From CAVQZA01 sp963718355 (lineage in GTDB: Bacteria > Actinomycetota > Thermoleophilia > Gaiellales > Gaiellaceae), in contig CAVQZA010000007.1 in the NCBI GenBank assembly GCA_963718355.1, forward strand, positions 148,350 through 212,349: 64,000 nucleotides of DNA, in the 5' to 3' direction. This document shows positions 1 to 8,614 of this stretch, piece by piece (within the stretch, counting starts at the first letter, position 1; every line of letters begins with the position of its first letter). The translations under genes were made by a program, and so were the position numbers. The notes under the pieces are model-generated. The model saw nothing but the letters and a program-made list of their open reading frames with translations. It was not told the origin of the DNA and made no database searches.

Positions 1-1231
1 CGACCGCCATCAGCAGCCAGAGTACGGGGACTAGCGCGAACGCTGCGCCCGCAGGCGGTGCGCGCATCGCCCAGCGGCCGCCGAGCAGCAGGCCGGAGCC
101 GAACAGCCAGACGAGCGCGGCGAGCCCGATGATGCCCATGTCGGCCGCGGCCTGGAGGTACAGGTTCTGCACGCCCCAGCGGTGCTGCGGCGAGGGGAAC
201 GCAAGCGGCGCGACATCCGGGAAACGGCGGCGCGCGGCGCGCGAGATACGGGCCGGTAGGCGTCCTCGTAGGCAGATTCCTGCCAGCCGACGCCGAACAC
301 GGGGCGATGCGTCGCGATCCTGAGCCCGAAATACGCGAGCACCGTTCGTTGCGAGTAGCTCGAGCCGCCGAGCGAGGCCTGTGACGCGCCCGGCCTGATC
401 CCGAGGAACTTGAGGAACTGCGAAACGTCGCTCGAGCGCATCACGAGCGTGCCGAGGAGCACCGCGACGACGATCCCGGCGAGCCCACCCAGGCGGGCCG
501 AGCGAGAGCTTCTTGCGACGCCACGCGACGAAGGCCGCCGCAAGTGCGGCCAGCCCGAGCCCGAGCACGCCCGCGATCGCGCCGGAGAGGACGAGCCCGA
601 TCGCACCGACGACTCCCGCGACGACCACCCAGCGTCGCTCACGACGCTCGATCGGCCCGAGCGCCACGGCCGCGATCGCCAGCGCGAGCGCCATCGAGGA
701 GAGCGCGGCGAAGTCGTGCGGCCCGAGGAACGACGGCTCGCGCTCGCCGGCGCGCTTGTGCCCGACCGAGAAGTCGTTGATCACGTTGAAGAACTGGAGC
801 AGCCCGTAGACGAGCGCGGCGACCGTCCACACGGTGACCGAGGCGAAGAGCAGCTCGAGATCCCGCCGCCGCCGCACGATCAGCACGACCGCCGGCGCCA
901 TCAGCGCGTACTCGAGCAGCTTCAGCGCGGTGACCGAGTGCTTGCCGAGGAGGTAGCCGGAGTCCGTCGCCGCGCCGTACGCCGTCGACGCGGCGATCAC
1001 GACGAAGAACACGACGGCCGCGATCCAGAGCCACCGACCCGCGCGCAACGGCTCGAAACCCTCCCGCGATCCGGCCCACAGGCCCGCCGCGATCACGGCC
1101 ACGGCAGCGAAGTCCGCGAGGTTCGCACGGGCGCCGTGCACGGTCACTCCGGGCAGGAAGTACGTGTGCAGAAAGAGGAGCGGAACCGCGAGCGCGAGCA
1201 CGATGGCGCCCGGCGAACGAAGCCGCCTCAA
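1..1231 (-). CDS. O-antigen ligase-like membrane protein, 3' end outside window
   Basis: Polytopic membrane protein of the O-antigen ligase/polymerase type, which would join or polymerise lipid-linked glycans at the outer face of the membrane. The reading frame is open from a TTG near 1231 to the window edge (about 410 residues) once two compensating single-base shifts are allowed, near 497 and near 240. Hydrophobic stretches such as AIVLALAVPLLFLHTYF open the protein. A central GVGW segment after a hydrophobic helix, followed by a WGVQNLYL segment, recalls the large periplasmic loop of the family. It is transcribed divergently from the flippase gene. The start is uncertain because several TTG codons lie in frame, and the C-terminus is missing. 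Family assignment is from overall pattern, not from a catalytic motif. Confidence 0.6.
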   Translation of the reverse strand, partial: MRRLRSPGAIVLALAVPLLFLHTYFLPGVTVHGARANLADFAAVAVIAAGLWAGSREGFEPLRAGRWLWIAAVVFFVVIAASTAYGAATDSGYLLGKHSVTALKLLEYALMAPAVVLIVRRRRDLELLFASVTVWTVAALVYGLLQFFNVINDFSVGHKRAGEREPSFLGPHDFAALSSMALALAIAAVALGPIERRERRWVVVAGVVGAIGLVLSGAIAGVLGLGLAALAAAFVAWRRKKLSLGPPGWARRDRRRGAPRHARDALERRFAVPQVPRDQAGRVTGLARRLELLATNGARVFRAQDRDASPRVRRRLAGICLRGRLPARISRAARRRFPDVAPLAFPSPQHRWGVQNLYLQAAADMGIIGLAALVWLFGSGLLLGGRWAMRAPPAGAAFALVPVLWLLMAV

Positions 1232-1259
1232 GTGCGGTCGGGGCGTCAAGTCGCGCAAC

Positions 1260-1265
1260 TATACT
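1260..1265 (+). promoter_or_regulatory. TATACT -10 box of the flippase operon
   Basis: A perfect TATACT hexamer ends 10 nt before the ATG at 1276. With the usual 6-7 nt to the transcription start, the mRNA leader would be only a few bases, so the transcript would be leaderless or nearly so. No convincing -35 hexamer is visible in the 44-bp divergent gap. Confidence 0.5.
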
Positions 1266-1275
1266 GGCCGATCTG

Positions 1276-2571
1276 ATGCGGAAGCGGCTTCTCTGGCGCC
1301 GGTCGGCAACCGCGCTCGGGATCTACGGCTCCACCGCGCTCGGCATCCTCGGCTCGATCATCTTGCTCAGGATCCTGGGCCCGACCTCGGCCGGTCGCTT
1401 CAGCCTCGCGGTCGGCACCGCGGCGTTCTTCCAGCTCCTGCTCGAGCTCACGGGCGACGAGGCGCTCGTGAAGTACGGCTTCCACTACGCGGCGCAGGAG
1501 GACTGGGGCCGCTTCCACCGCCTCGTCCGGCTCACGTTCACGCTGGAGGGAGCGGCTTCGCTCGCAGCGACCCTGATCATCGTGCTGCTCGCGCCGTTCG
1601 CCGATTCGCTCTTCAACACCACGGGGATGCTCGTGCCGATGCTGCTCGCCGCCGCGCTGCCGCCGCTGCAGGCGCTCGAGTCGATGGGCGCGGCGGTGTT
1701 GATTCTGCGCAGCCGCTACGACATCCGCGGCGCGCTGCTGACGCTCTCGACCGGCCTGCGGCTGATTGCGATCGTGATCGCCGCGCCGCACGGGGTCAGC
1801 GCGACCGTCGCCGCGATCGTCGTCGCGCAGCTCCTCACCTCGATCTGCGTCGTCGCCGTCGGCTTCGTCGCGGTGCGTCGCTTTCCGCGCGTCTCGCCGA
1901 GCGCGCTCGGCGGCGACCGGTCGCCCGTGCTGCGGTTCGTCCTCCAGTCGAGCATCGGCACGACGATCTCGTCGCTGCGCGGGTGGATCGCGCCGCTCTC
2001 GCTGGGCATCGTGCAGAACCCGACGCAGGTGGGCTTCTTCCGGGCCGCCCAGGCGCCGCAGCAGGGCTTCGCGGCGCTCAGCTCGCCCGTGCGGCTGATC
2101 CTGCTCACCGAGCAGACGCGCGACTGGGAGCAGGGGAAAACGGCCGAGGTGATGGCCGGCGTGCGCAACTACGTGCGCGGCGCGACGGCCCTCGTCCTCG
2201 TCGCGCTCGTCCCCGGCGAGCTGCTGATGGGCTGGATGGTCCGCGTCTTCCTCGGCGAGCAGTACATGCCGGCCGTGCCGGCCGCGCGGCTGATCCTGAT
2301 CGCGGCCGCGATTCAGGTCGTCTTCGGCTGGTCGAAGTCGCTGCCGGTGTCGATCGGGCAACCCGGACTTCGCACCTGGGCCTACTCGATCGAGCTCGCG
2401 GTGATGCTGCCGCTGATCCTCGTCTTCGGCTCCCTGTGGGGTGCGACGGGGGCGGCCGGCGCGGTTGTCGCTTCGAGCGTCGCCTACGCGATCGCCTGGG
2501 CCGTGATGTTGTCGCGGCTGCGCCGGGACGGCCCGGGACGGCTCACGCCGACCGGAGTCGGCGCGCCGTGA
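1276..2571 (+). CDS. Wzx-type oligosaccharide flippase
   Basis: Protein of 431 residues with the length and even spread of about 12-14 hydrophobic helices typical of the polysaccharide transport (MOP/Wzx) family, which flips undecaprenyl-linked repeat units across the membrane. The N-terminus (positively charged, then a glycine-rich helix, then RILGPTSAGRFSLA) is the usual Wzx opening. It starts an operon in which nearly every following gene overlaps its predecessor by 4 nt: its TGA overlaps the GTG of the next gene. The neighbours are all glycosyltransferases and glycan-modifying enzymes, which fits Wzx better than a drug/MATE exporter. The ATG lies just after a TATACT box. Confidence 0.85.
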   Translation: MRKRLLWRRSATALGIYGSTALGILGSIILLRILGPTSAGRFSLAVGTAAFFQLLLELTGDEALVKYGFHYAAQEDWGRFHRLVRLTFTLEGAASLAATLIIVLLAPFADSLFNTTGMLVPMLLAAALPPLQALESMGAAVLILRSRYDIRGALLTLSTGLRLIAIVIAAPHGVSATVAAIVVAQLLTSICVVAVGFVAVRRFPRVSPSALGGDRSPVLRFVLQSSIGTTISSLRGWIAPLSLGIVQNPTQVGFFRAAQAPQQGFAALSSPVRLILLTEQTRDWEQGKTAEVMAGVRNYVRGATALVLVALVPGELLMGWMVRVFLGEQYMPAVPAARLILIAAAIQVVFGWSKSLPVSIGQPGLRTWAYSIELAVMLPLILVFGSLWGATGAAGAVVASSVAYAIAWAVMLSRLRRDGPGRLTPTGVGAP

Positions 2572-3683
2572 AGGTGCTGATCGTGAGCGGGATCTGGCCG
2601 CCGGATGTCGGCGGGCCGGCGAGCCACGCGCCCGAGGTCGCCGAGTATCTGCGCGGTCGCGGCCACGAGGTGAGCGTCGTCGTCACCGCGGACAGCGCGC
2701 CGGCGCCGCAGTCGTACCCGGTGCACTGGGTCTCGCGGCGGATCCCGACAGGTCTTCGCCACATCGCGGTGCTGCTGGAAATCGCGCGCCGCGGTCGCTC
2801 AGCCTCGGTGATCTACTCGACGGGGATGGTCGGCCGCAGCGGCTACGGCGCCTCGCTCGCGGCCTGCCCGCTCGTCTTCAAGCTCACCTCCGACCCGGTC
2901 TACGAGCGCTCGCTCCGGTACGACCTGGTTCACGGCGACCTCGACGCATTCCAGCGCGAGCACGGGTTGCGCATCGATCTCCAGCGGCGCGTGCGCGACC
3001 ACTCGCTCGCCCGGGCTGCTCACGTGGTCTGCCCGAGCGAGTCGCTGCGCCGGCTCGCGATCGGCTGGGGGCTCGATCCCGGGCGGGTCACGCGCCTGCC
3101 GAATCCCGTCACGGCGCCGACCGATCTCGAGCCCCGCGAGGAGCTGCGGCGCCGGCTCGGGCTCGAGGGCAACACGCTCGTCTTCGCGGGACGGCTCACG
3201 CCGCAGAAGTCGCTCGAGGTCGCGCTCGAAGCCCTCGCGGCTACCTCCGGCATCGAGCTCGTCCTGATCGGCGAAGGGCCGCAGCGCGCGGAGATCGAGG
3301 CGCGCGCCACCGGCCTGCCGGTCCGGTTCATGGGCGCCCAGCCGCGGCGCGCGGTGTTCGAATGGCTGCGCGCCGGCGACGCATCGATCCTGACCTCGAG
3401 CTGGGAGAACTTCCCGCATGTCGTCGTCGAGGCGCTCGCGGTCGGAACGCCCGTGATCGCGACGGCCGTGGGCGGCGTCCCCGAGATCGTCCGGGACGGC
3501 GAGAACGGCCTGCTCGTGCCGCCCGGCGACCCGGCTGCACTCACCGCGGCGATCGAGCGCTTCTTCGCGGAGCCAGAGCTGCGCGAGCGGCTGCGGACGG
3601 CTGCCCCGCCGTCCGTCGAGCGCTTCGCGCCGGAGCGGATCTACGGCGAGCTCGAGCAGATCCTCGCGGACGCGGCCCGGTGA
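2568..3683 (+). CDS. Glycosyltransferase, GT4 type
   Basis: GT-B fold glycosyltransferase of 371 residues. The N-terminal domain opens with VLIVSGIWPPDVGGPASHAPEVA, the classic GT4 acceptor-side glycine loop. The C-terminal domain has FAGRLTPQKSLEVALEA and the EX7E motif (ENFPHVVVE), followed by GTPVIATAVGGVPEIV, which binds the nucleotide sugar. It should transfer a sugar from a nucleotide donor to a lipid-linked glycan on the cytoplasmic side; donor and acceptor cannot be read from sequence. The GTG start overlaps the stop of the flippase (GTGA), indicating translational coupling. Confidence 0.85.
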   Translation: MKVLIVSGIWPPDVGGPASHAPEVAEYLRGRGHEVSVVVTADSAPAPQSYPVHWVSRRIPTGLRHIAVLLEIARRGRSASVIYSTGMVGRSGYGASLAACPLVFKLTSDPVYERSLRYDLVHGDLDAFQREHGLRIDLQRRVRDHSLARAAHVVCPSESLRRLAIGWGLDPGRVTRLPNPVTAPTDLEPREELRRRLGLEGNTLVFAGRLTPQKSLEVALEALAATSGIELVLIGEGPQRAEIEARATGLPVRFMGAQPRRAVFEWLRAGDASILTSSWENFPHVVVEALAVGTPVIATAVGGVPEIVRDGENGLLVPPGDPAALTAAIERFFAEPELRERLRTAAPPSVERFAPERIYGELEQILADAAR

Positions 3684-4771
3684 CCCGCGTGCTGATGGTC
3701 GGCCGCACGCGCTACCGGCTTCCGCTCGAGCCGAGCGTCGCGCGGAAGTTCGACGCGCTGCGCGGGGCGGTCGAGCTCCGCGTGCTCGCGAGCGCGCCCG
3801 CAGGAGCGCCGACGCGAGACGGCACGTTCGCGCTGGTGCCGCCGTTCTCGCCGCGCGCGCTCGACGGCCTTGCTTTCCAGCTCGCCTTGCCGTGGCGTGT
3901 CGCCCGCGAGCTGCGCTCCTTCGAGCCGGACGCGATCCTCACCCAGAGCCCGCACGAGGCGGCCTCCTGCCTGCTCGGCCGGCGGCTCGCGCGGAGTAAG
4001 GCGAAGGTCGTCGTCGAGCTCCACGGCGACTGGCGCACCGCCACGCGCCTCTATGGCTCCTCCGCGCGTCGCGTGCTGGCGCCGTTCGTCGACCGGCTCG
4101 GCACCTCGGCGCTGAAGCGCGCCGACGCCGTCCGCACCGTGGGGCCGTACACGACCGGTCTCGCCTGTTCGATCGGGATCGAGCCCGCGGCGACGTTTCC
4201 CGCCTTCATGGATCTCGAGCCGTTCCTCGGCGAGCGGCGTCCGCTGCCGGAACAGCCGTCGGCGCTCTTCGTCGGCGTCCTCGAGCGCTACAAGAACGTC
4301 GACGGGCTCGCCGAGGCATGGCGGACGGTCGCAGCCCGGGTGCCCGGGGCGCAGCTGCGCATCGTCGGCGACGGCTCGCTCCGCGGCGTCGTCGAGTCGC
4401 TGGGCGTGCGCTGGGACCGGAACCTTGCCCCGGCGGAGGTCGCCGCGGCGCTCGACGAGGCGACGGTGCTCGTGCTTCCGTCCCGCTCGGAGGGGATGGG
4501 CCGGGTGCTCGTCGAGGCGTTCTGCCGAGGGCGCGGCGTCGTCGCCTCGCGCGTCGGCGGGATCCGCGACTTAGTCGTCGACCGCGAGAGCGGCCTACTC
4601 GTCGAGGCCGGTTCGACGCAGGCGCTCGCCGACGCTCTCGTCCGCGTGCTCTCCGACCCCGCGCTCGCGGCGCGGCTGGGCGACGGCGCTGCGGCTGCCG
4701 CCGGGCCGTGGCTCCAGACTCCCGGCGAGTGGGCCGACCGGATCCGCGCCCTCGTCGAGAGCACCCGATGA
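3680..4771 (+). CDS. Glycosyltransferase, GT4 type (tandem copy 1)
   Basis: Glycosyltransferase of 363 residues, GTG start overlapping the preceding stop. It is clearly paralogous to the next gene: both open with VGRTR(Y/F)-LPL, both carry a (E)LHGDWR/(E)VHGDWR segment followed by ATRLYGS, and both have the EX7E motif (EGMGRVLVE here). The EGMGRVLVEAFCRGRGVVAS stretch is the donor-binding region. The order of two near-copies in one operon suggests sequential addition of similar sugars or a recent duplication. Acceptor and donor are unknown. Confidence 0.82.
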   Translation: MTRVLMVGRTRYRLPLEPSVARKFDALRGAVELRVLASAPAGAPTRDGTFALVPPFSPRALDGLAFQLALPWRVARELRSFEPDAILTQSPHEAASCLLGRRLARSKAKVVVELHGDWRTATRLYGSSARRVLAPFVDRLGTSALKRADAVRTVGPYTTGLACSIGIEPAATFPAFMDLEPFLGERRPLPEQPSALFVGVLERYKNVDGLAEAWRTVAARVPGAQLRIVGDGSLRGVVESLGVRWDRNLAPAEVAAALDEATVLVLPSRSEGMGRVLVEAFCRGRGVVASRVGGIRDLVVDRESGLLVEAGSTQALADALVRVLSDPALAARLGDGAAAAAGPWLQTPGEWADRIRALVESTR

Positions 4772-5838
4772 AGCCGAAGGCGCTCTTCGTCGGCCGCACA
4801 CGCTTCTCGCTGCCGCTCGCGGCGGGTCTGGCGCGGAAGTGGGAGGCGATCGGGGAGCGGATCGACTATCGCGTGCTCGGCTGCGGAGAGAGCGGCGACG
4901 CGCGGTTCGAGCTCGTTCCGCCGGTGTCGCCGCGCCTCCTCGACGGTGTGGCGTTCTACGTGCTGCTCCCGTTCCGGGTCCGGCGCTCACTCCGGCGGAT
5001 GCGGCCGCAGGCGGTGTTTGCAGAGAGCCCGCAGATCGGAGCCGGGGTCGTCGTGGGACGGGCGCTCGCCGGGCGGCCCCGGCCGAAGCTCGTGGTCGAG
5101 GTGCACGGCGACTGGCGCTACGCGACGCGGCTCTACGGCTCTCCTGCGCGCAAGCTCGTCGCGCCGCTCTCCGATGCGCTCTCGCGTTGGGCTCTGCGCC
5201 GCGCGGACGCCGTGCGCGCTCTCTCGCCGTTCACCGCCCGCCTCGTCGAGGAGACCACTGGGCGGCCCGCGACCGGATCGTTCGTGGCGTTCACCGACCT
5301 CGAGGCCTTCACGGCGCGGCCGCCGCTGCCCGTGCCGGACGGCTCCCTCCTCTACGTCGGTGCGCTCGAGCAGGCGAAGGGCATCGAGACGCTGGCGCGT
5401 GCCTGGCGCTCGCTCTCGCACGGCCGGCTCGTCGTGGTCGGCCAGGGCTCGCTCGCCCCGCTCGTCGAGCGGCTCGGCGTCGAGCACGTATCCGGGCTGT
5501 CGCCGGAGGAGGTCGCTGTCAGGATGGACGTGGCGACGGTGCTCGTCGTGCCCTCGCTGACGGAAGGGCTGGGCCGCGTGATCGTCGAGAGCTTCGCCCG
5601 CGGGCGCGGCGTGGTCGCGAGCGCGACGGGCGGGATCGAGGATCTCGTCACCGACGGCGTCGAGGGGCTGCTCGTGCCGCCCGGCGACGCCGATGCGCTC
5701 GCGGCGGCGCTAACGCGGGCCCTCGCGGAGCCGGGGCTCGCGGCCCGGCTCGGTTCCGCCGGGCGTGCTCGATTCGATGCGCTCGACCTGAGCCTCGAGA
5801 GCTACGCGGATCAGCTCGCCGCGCTCGTCGACACCTAG
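4768..5838 (+). CDS. Glycosyltransferase, GT4 type (tandem copy 2)
   Basis: Protein of 356 residues, ATG start overlapping the upstream stop (ATGA). It matches the preceding gene over its whole length: the GRTRFSLPL opening, a VHGDWRYATRLYGS block, and EX7E as EGLGRVIVE followed by ARGRGVVASATGGIEDLV. The GT4 assignment rests on these motifs. It ends 9 nt before the polysaccharide deacetylase gene. The copies have diverged enough to expect different specificity, but that is an inference. Confidence 0.82.
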   Translation: MKPKALFVGRTRFSLPLAAGLARKWEAIGERIDYRVLGCGESGDARFELVPPVSPRLLDGVAFYVLLPFRVRRSLRRMRPQAVFAESPQIGAGVVVGRALAGRPRPKLVVEVHGDWRYATRLYGSPARKLVAPLSDALSRWALRRADAVRALSPFTARLVEETTGRPATGSFVAFTDLEAFTARPPLPVPDGSLLYVGALEQAKGIETLARAWRSLSHGRLVVVGQGSLAPLVERLGVEHVSGLSPEEVAVRMDVATVLVVPSLTEGLGRVIVESFARGRGVVASATGGIEDLVTDGVEGLLVPPGDADALAAALTRALAEPGLAARLGSAGRARFDALDLSLESYADQLAALVDT

Positions 5839-5841
5839 ACT
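5836..5841 (+). promoter_or_regulatory. TAGACT -10 box before the deacetylase
   Basis: TAGACT overlaps the end of the upstream gene and stands 6 nt before the GTG at 5848, the spacing expected of a leaderless transcript. This is the one internal gap without a 4-nt overlap in the operon, so it may be an internal promoter. Confidence 0.4.
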
Positions 5842-5847
5842 TCCGCC

Positions 5848-6741
5848 GTGCGTCCAGACCGCGCCAAGCAGCTGCTCAAGAACGGCCTCTACCGGACGAT
5901 CGGCGAGACCGCGACCACGATCGGCGCCGTCGACGCCGACGGTGACCGGGCGCTGCGCGTGCTCATGTACCACAAGGTCAACGACGTCCCCGAAAACCCG
6001 ATCTCGGTGCCGATCGGCCTCTTCGACGAGCAGATGAGCGTGCTGCGCGAGCTCGGTTACGTCGTCGTCTCGCTCGACGACGTGCTCGACCACGTCGCCG
6101 GGCTCCGGCCGCTGCCGCCCGGCGCCGTCCTGATCACCTTCGACGACGGCTACAAGGACATCCTCGAGAACGCGCTCCCCGTCCTGCGCAGCCATGGCTA
6201 TCCGGCCGTGATCTTCGTCCCGATCGGCTACCTCGACGACTCCCAGCCGCTGCCCCACGAGGAGCACCTCGCCGCTGACGGGATCGTCAACTCGACGCTC
6301 CTCTGGGAGGAGCTGCCGGAGCTCGAGGCGGGCGGGATCCGCGTCGAGAGCCACGGCATCAGCCATCGTCCGCTCGCCGACCTCGACGTCGACGAGGCGG
6401 CGCGCGAGATCACGCTCTCGAAGCTCCGGCTCGAAGAGCGGCTCGGCCGGCCCGTGCGTGCGTTCGCCTACGTGAAGGGCTCCGAGGCCCATTACCGCCC
6501 CGTCCACTTGAGCCTGCTGAAGCAGGCCGGCTACGAGATCGCGTTCACCTCGGTGTCCGGCGGGAACAGAGCCGCGATGGACCCGCTGCGGCTGCATCGC
6601 TACAACATCGAGCCCTACGCGCACCGCACCTTCGAGCTCGTGCTCGCCGGCGCCTGCGACCTGATCGGGGTCAAGGACACCGTCGCCGGGACGCACGCGC
6701 GGCGGATCTTCAACCAGGCCCTCGGCACCGCCTCGAAGTGA
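5848..6741 (+). CDS. Polysaccharide deacetylase (NodB/CE4 family)
   Basis: CE4 carbohydrate esterase of 297 residues, predicted to remove N- or O-acetyl groups from the glycan. The NodB motifs are present: TFDDGYKDI (catalytic and metal-binding aspartates) about a third of the way in, and SHGISHRPL (the two metal-binding histidines). The N-terminus has no clear signal peptide, so action on a cytoplasmic lipid-linked intermediate is possible. The GTG at 5848 is chosen because it follows the TAGACT box. The stop overlaps the next gene's GTG. Confidence 0.85.
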   Translation: MRPDRAKQLLKNGLYRTIGETATTIGAVDADGDRALRVLMYHKVNDVPENPISVPIGLFDEQMSVLRELGYVVVSLDDVLDHVAGLRPLPPGAVLITFDDGYKDILENALPVLRSHGYPAVIFVPIGYLDDSQPLPHEEHLAADGIVNSTLLWEELPELEAGGIRVESHGISHRPLADLDVDEAAREITLSKLRLEERLGRPVRAFAYVKGSEAHYRPVHLSLLKQAGYEIAFTSVSGGNRAAMDPLRLHRYNIEPYAHRTFELVLAGACDLIGVKDTVAGTHARRIFNQALGTASK

Positions 6742-7616
6742 CCGTCGCGCGGGACGACTTCCTCGGCCTCCTCGACGAGGTCTACGGCGAGGCGATGTCG
6801 ACGGACGAGTTCGACTGGTTCTTCGACCGCAATCCGGCCGGGCCGCGGCTCCTCTCGGAGGTGCGCGAGGACGGGCGCTCCCTCGGCGTGCTCGCGATGA
6901 GCTACGCACGGGCGCAGGTGGCGGGCGAGGAGCAGCTCGTCGCGTTCGCGGTCGGCGCGGTCACGCACCCGGATGCGCGCGGTCGCGGGATCTTCGGGAC
7001 GCTCGAGCTCGACAACGAGGCGAAGGCGGCAGAGGCGGGAGCGACCATGGCGCTGGGGTTCACGAATCCGATGGCCGGGCCGATCCTCGTCGGCAAGCTC
7101 GGCTGGCACGACCTCTACCGGATGCGGCTCTGGGCGCGGCCGCTGCGGGCACGCCGCACGGGCGAGGGCTCGCTTGCGCCGCGCAACGGTGGGTATCTCG
7201 ACTCGTTCGGCGAGGCGCAGGCGGCGCAGTGGCGCGCCGCGGACTACGGCAACGCCTTGGTGCGCACCGCGGAGTACCTCACGTGGCGCTACCTCGACGC
7301 GCCGCGCGACTACCGGGTGCTCGGCGGCGACGGCGGTTTCGCGGTGGTCGGCCACGCCGTGCGGAAGGGCTTCTCGGCGGGGGTCGTCTGTGAGCTCGTC
7401 GGGCCGGCGCACAAGCTCCTACGCCGCTGCGTGCGCGAGTCGAAGGGCTGCGACATCGTGCTCGGCGTCCCCGGGCCCGGCCAGAGCGGCGCCTACCTCG
7501 CGGCCGGCTTCGTGCCCGCGCCCGGCACGATCCGCGTGATCGGCAAGCCGCTTCGCGACGGGGTCACGGTTCCCGCGGACTGGGACTTCACGCTGGGAGA
7601 CACCGACATCTTTTGA
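6738..7616 (+). CDS. GNAT-type N-acetyltransferase
   Basis: Protein of 292 residues with an N-terminal GNAT-like domain: the segment AVGAVTHPDARGRGIFGTLE resembles motif A, where the R-G-x-G turn grips the acetyl-CoA pyrophosphate. A second half may be a duplicated, degenerate acyltransferase fold. Lying next to a deacetylase inside a glycan operon, it could acylate an amino sugar. It could also be an unrelated acyltransferase; the substrate cannot be read. The GTG start overlaps the deacetylase stop. Confidence 0.7.
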   Translation: MTVARDDFLGLLDEVYGEAMSTDEFDWFFDRNPAGPRLLSEVREDGRSLGVLAMSYARAQVAGEEQLVAFAVGAVTHPDARGRGIFGTLELDNEAKAAEAGATMALGFTNPMAGPILVGKLGWHDLYRMRLWARPLRARRTGEGSLAPRNGGYLDSFGEAQAAQWRAADYGNALVRTAEYLTWRYLDAPRDYRVLGGDGGFAVVGHAVRKGFSAGVVCELVGPAHKLLRRCVRESKGCDIVLGVPGPGQSGAYLAAGFVPAPGTIRVIGKPLRDGVTVPADWDFTLGDTDIF

Positions 7617-8614
7617 GAAAGGTCGTCTTCATCACCCAGCACGTCGATCCGGAGCATCCTGCGCTCGCCGCGACTGTGGCGAAGATCCGGGCGATCGCAG
7701 CGCGGGTCGACGAGGTCGCCGTGCTTGCCGACGGGATCGTGCCCGGCGTGCTTCCCGGCAACTGCACCCTGCACCGCTTCGGCGCCGCCACGAAGGCCGG
7801 GCGCGGCGTTCGCTTCGAGACGGCACTCGTCCAGGAGCTGAGGCCGAAGCCGGAGCGCGTGATCGCCCACATGTGCCCGATCTACGCAGTCCTCGCGGCG
7901 CCGCTCGTGCGCCCGCTTCGGATCCCGCTCGTGCTCTGGTACACGCACTGGCACGCGAGCCCGACGCTGAAGCTGGCCGAGCGCGTCTCGTCGGTGATCG
8001 TGAGCGTCGACACGCGCTCGTTCCCGCTGCCTTCGCCCAAGGTCGTCCCGATCGGACATGGCATCGACATGCAGGAGTTCGCCTGCGCCGACCATCCTCC
8101 GGCCGATACGGTGCGCGCCGTCGCGCTCGGCCGCTACTCGCCGGCGAAGGGGCTCGACACGATGATTCGCGCGGTCGCGCAGGTCGAGGGCGTGCGGCTC
8201 GAGGTGCACGGGCCGGCGGGCTCGCCGCTCGAGGAGCGGCACCGCGTCGAGCTCGAGCGCCTCGTCGTCGAGCTCCAGGCGCCGATCGACCTCGGCCAGG
8301 CGCTTCCCCGCGACGAGTTGCCGGCGCTGTTCGCGCGCTCCGACCTCCTGATCAACAACATGCAGGCCGGCGCCTCGGACAAGGTCGTCTACGAAGCGGC
8401 GGCGAGCTGCTTGCCCGTGCTCGCGTCGAATCCGATCTTCGACGAGTTCCTCGACCCGTTCCCGCGCGAGGACGTCACCGAGCTGGCGAAGCGCCTGCGC
8501 GCGTTCGCCGCGCTGTCCGGTGCCGAGCGGCTGGTGATCGGCCGCGCGCTGCGTGAGGCCGTCGTCTCCCGCCACAGCGTCGAGTCCTGGGCCGACAAGG
8601 TGCTCGCCGTATGA
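7613..8614 (+). CDS. Glycosyltransferase, GT4-like, atypical donor motif
   Basis: Protein of 333 residues starting with TTG in a TTGA overlap. It has a GT-B layout: N-terminal MRKVVFITQHVDPEHP, a middle VPIGHGIDMQEF segment as in GT4 enzymes after the acceptor domain, and LGRYSPAKGLDTMIRA at the start of the donor domain. The usual EX7E is not intact: the region reads ASDKVVYEAAASCLPVLAS with only the second glutamate. It is probably still an active retaining transferase with a relaxed motif, but this lowers certainty. Confidence 0.72.
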   Translation: MRKVVFITQHVDPEHPALAATVAKIRAIAARVDEVAVLADGIVPGVLPGNCTLHRFGAATKAGRGVRFETALVQELRPKPERVIAHMCPIYAVLAAPLVRPLRIPLVLWYTHWHASPTLKLAERVSSVIVSVDTRSFPLPSPKVVPIGHGIDMQEFACADHPPADTVRAVALGRYSPAKGLDTMIRAVAQVEGVRLEVHGPAGSPLEERHRVELERLVVELQAPIDLGQALPRDELPALFARSDLLINNMQAGASDKVVYEAAASCLPVLASNPIFDEFLDPFPREDVTELAKRLRAFAALSGAERLVIGRALREAVVSRHSVESWADKVLAV

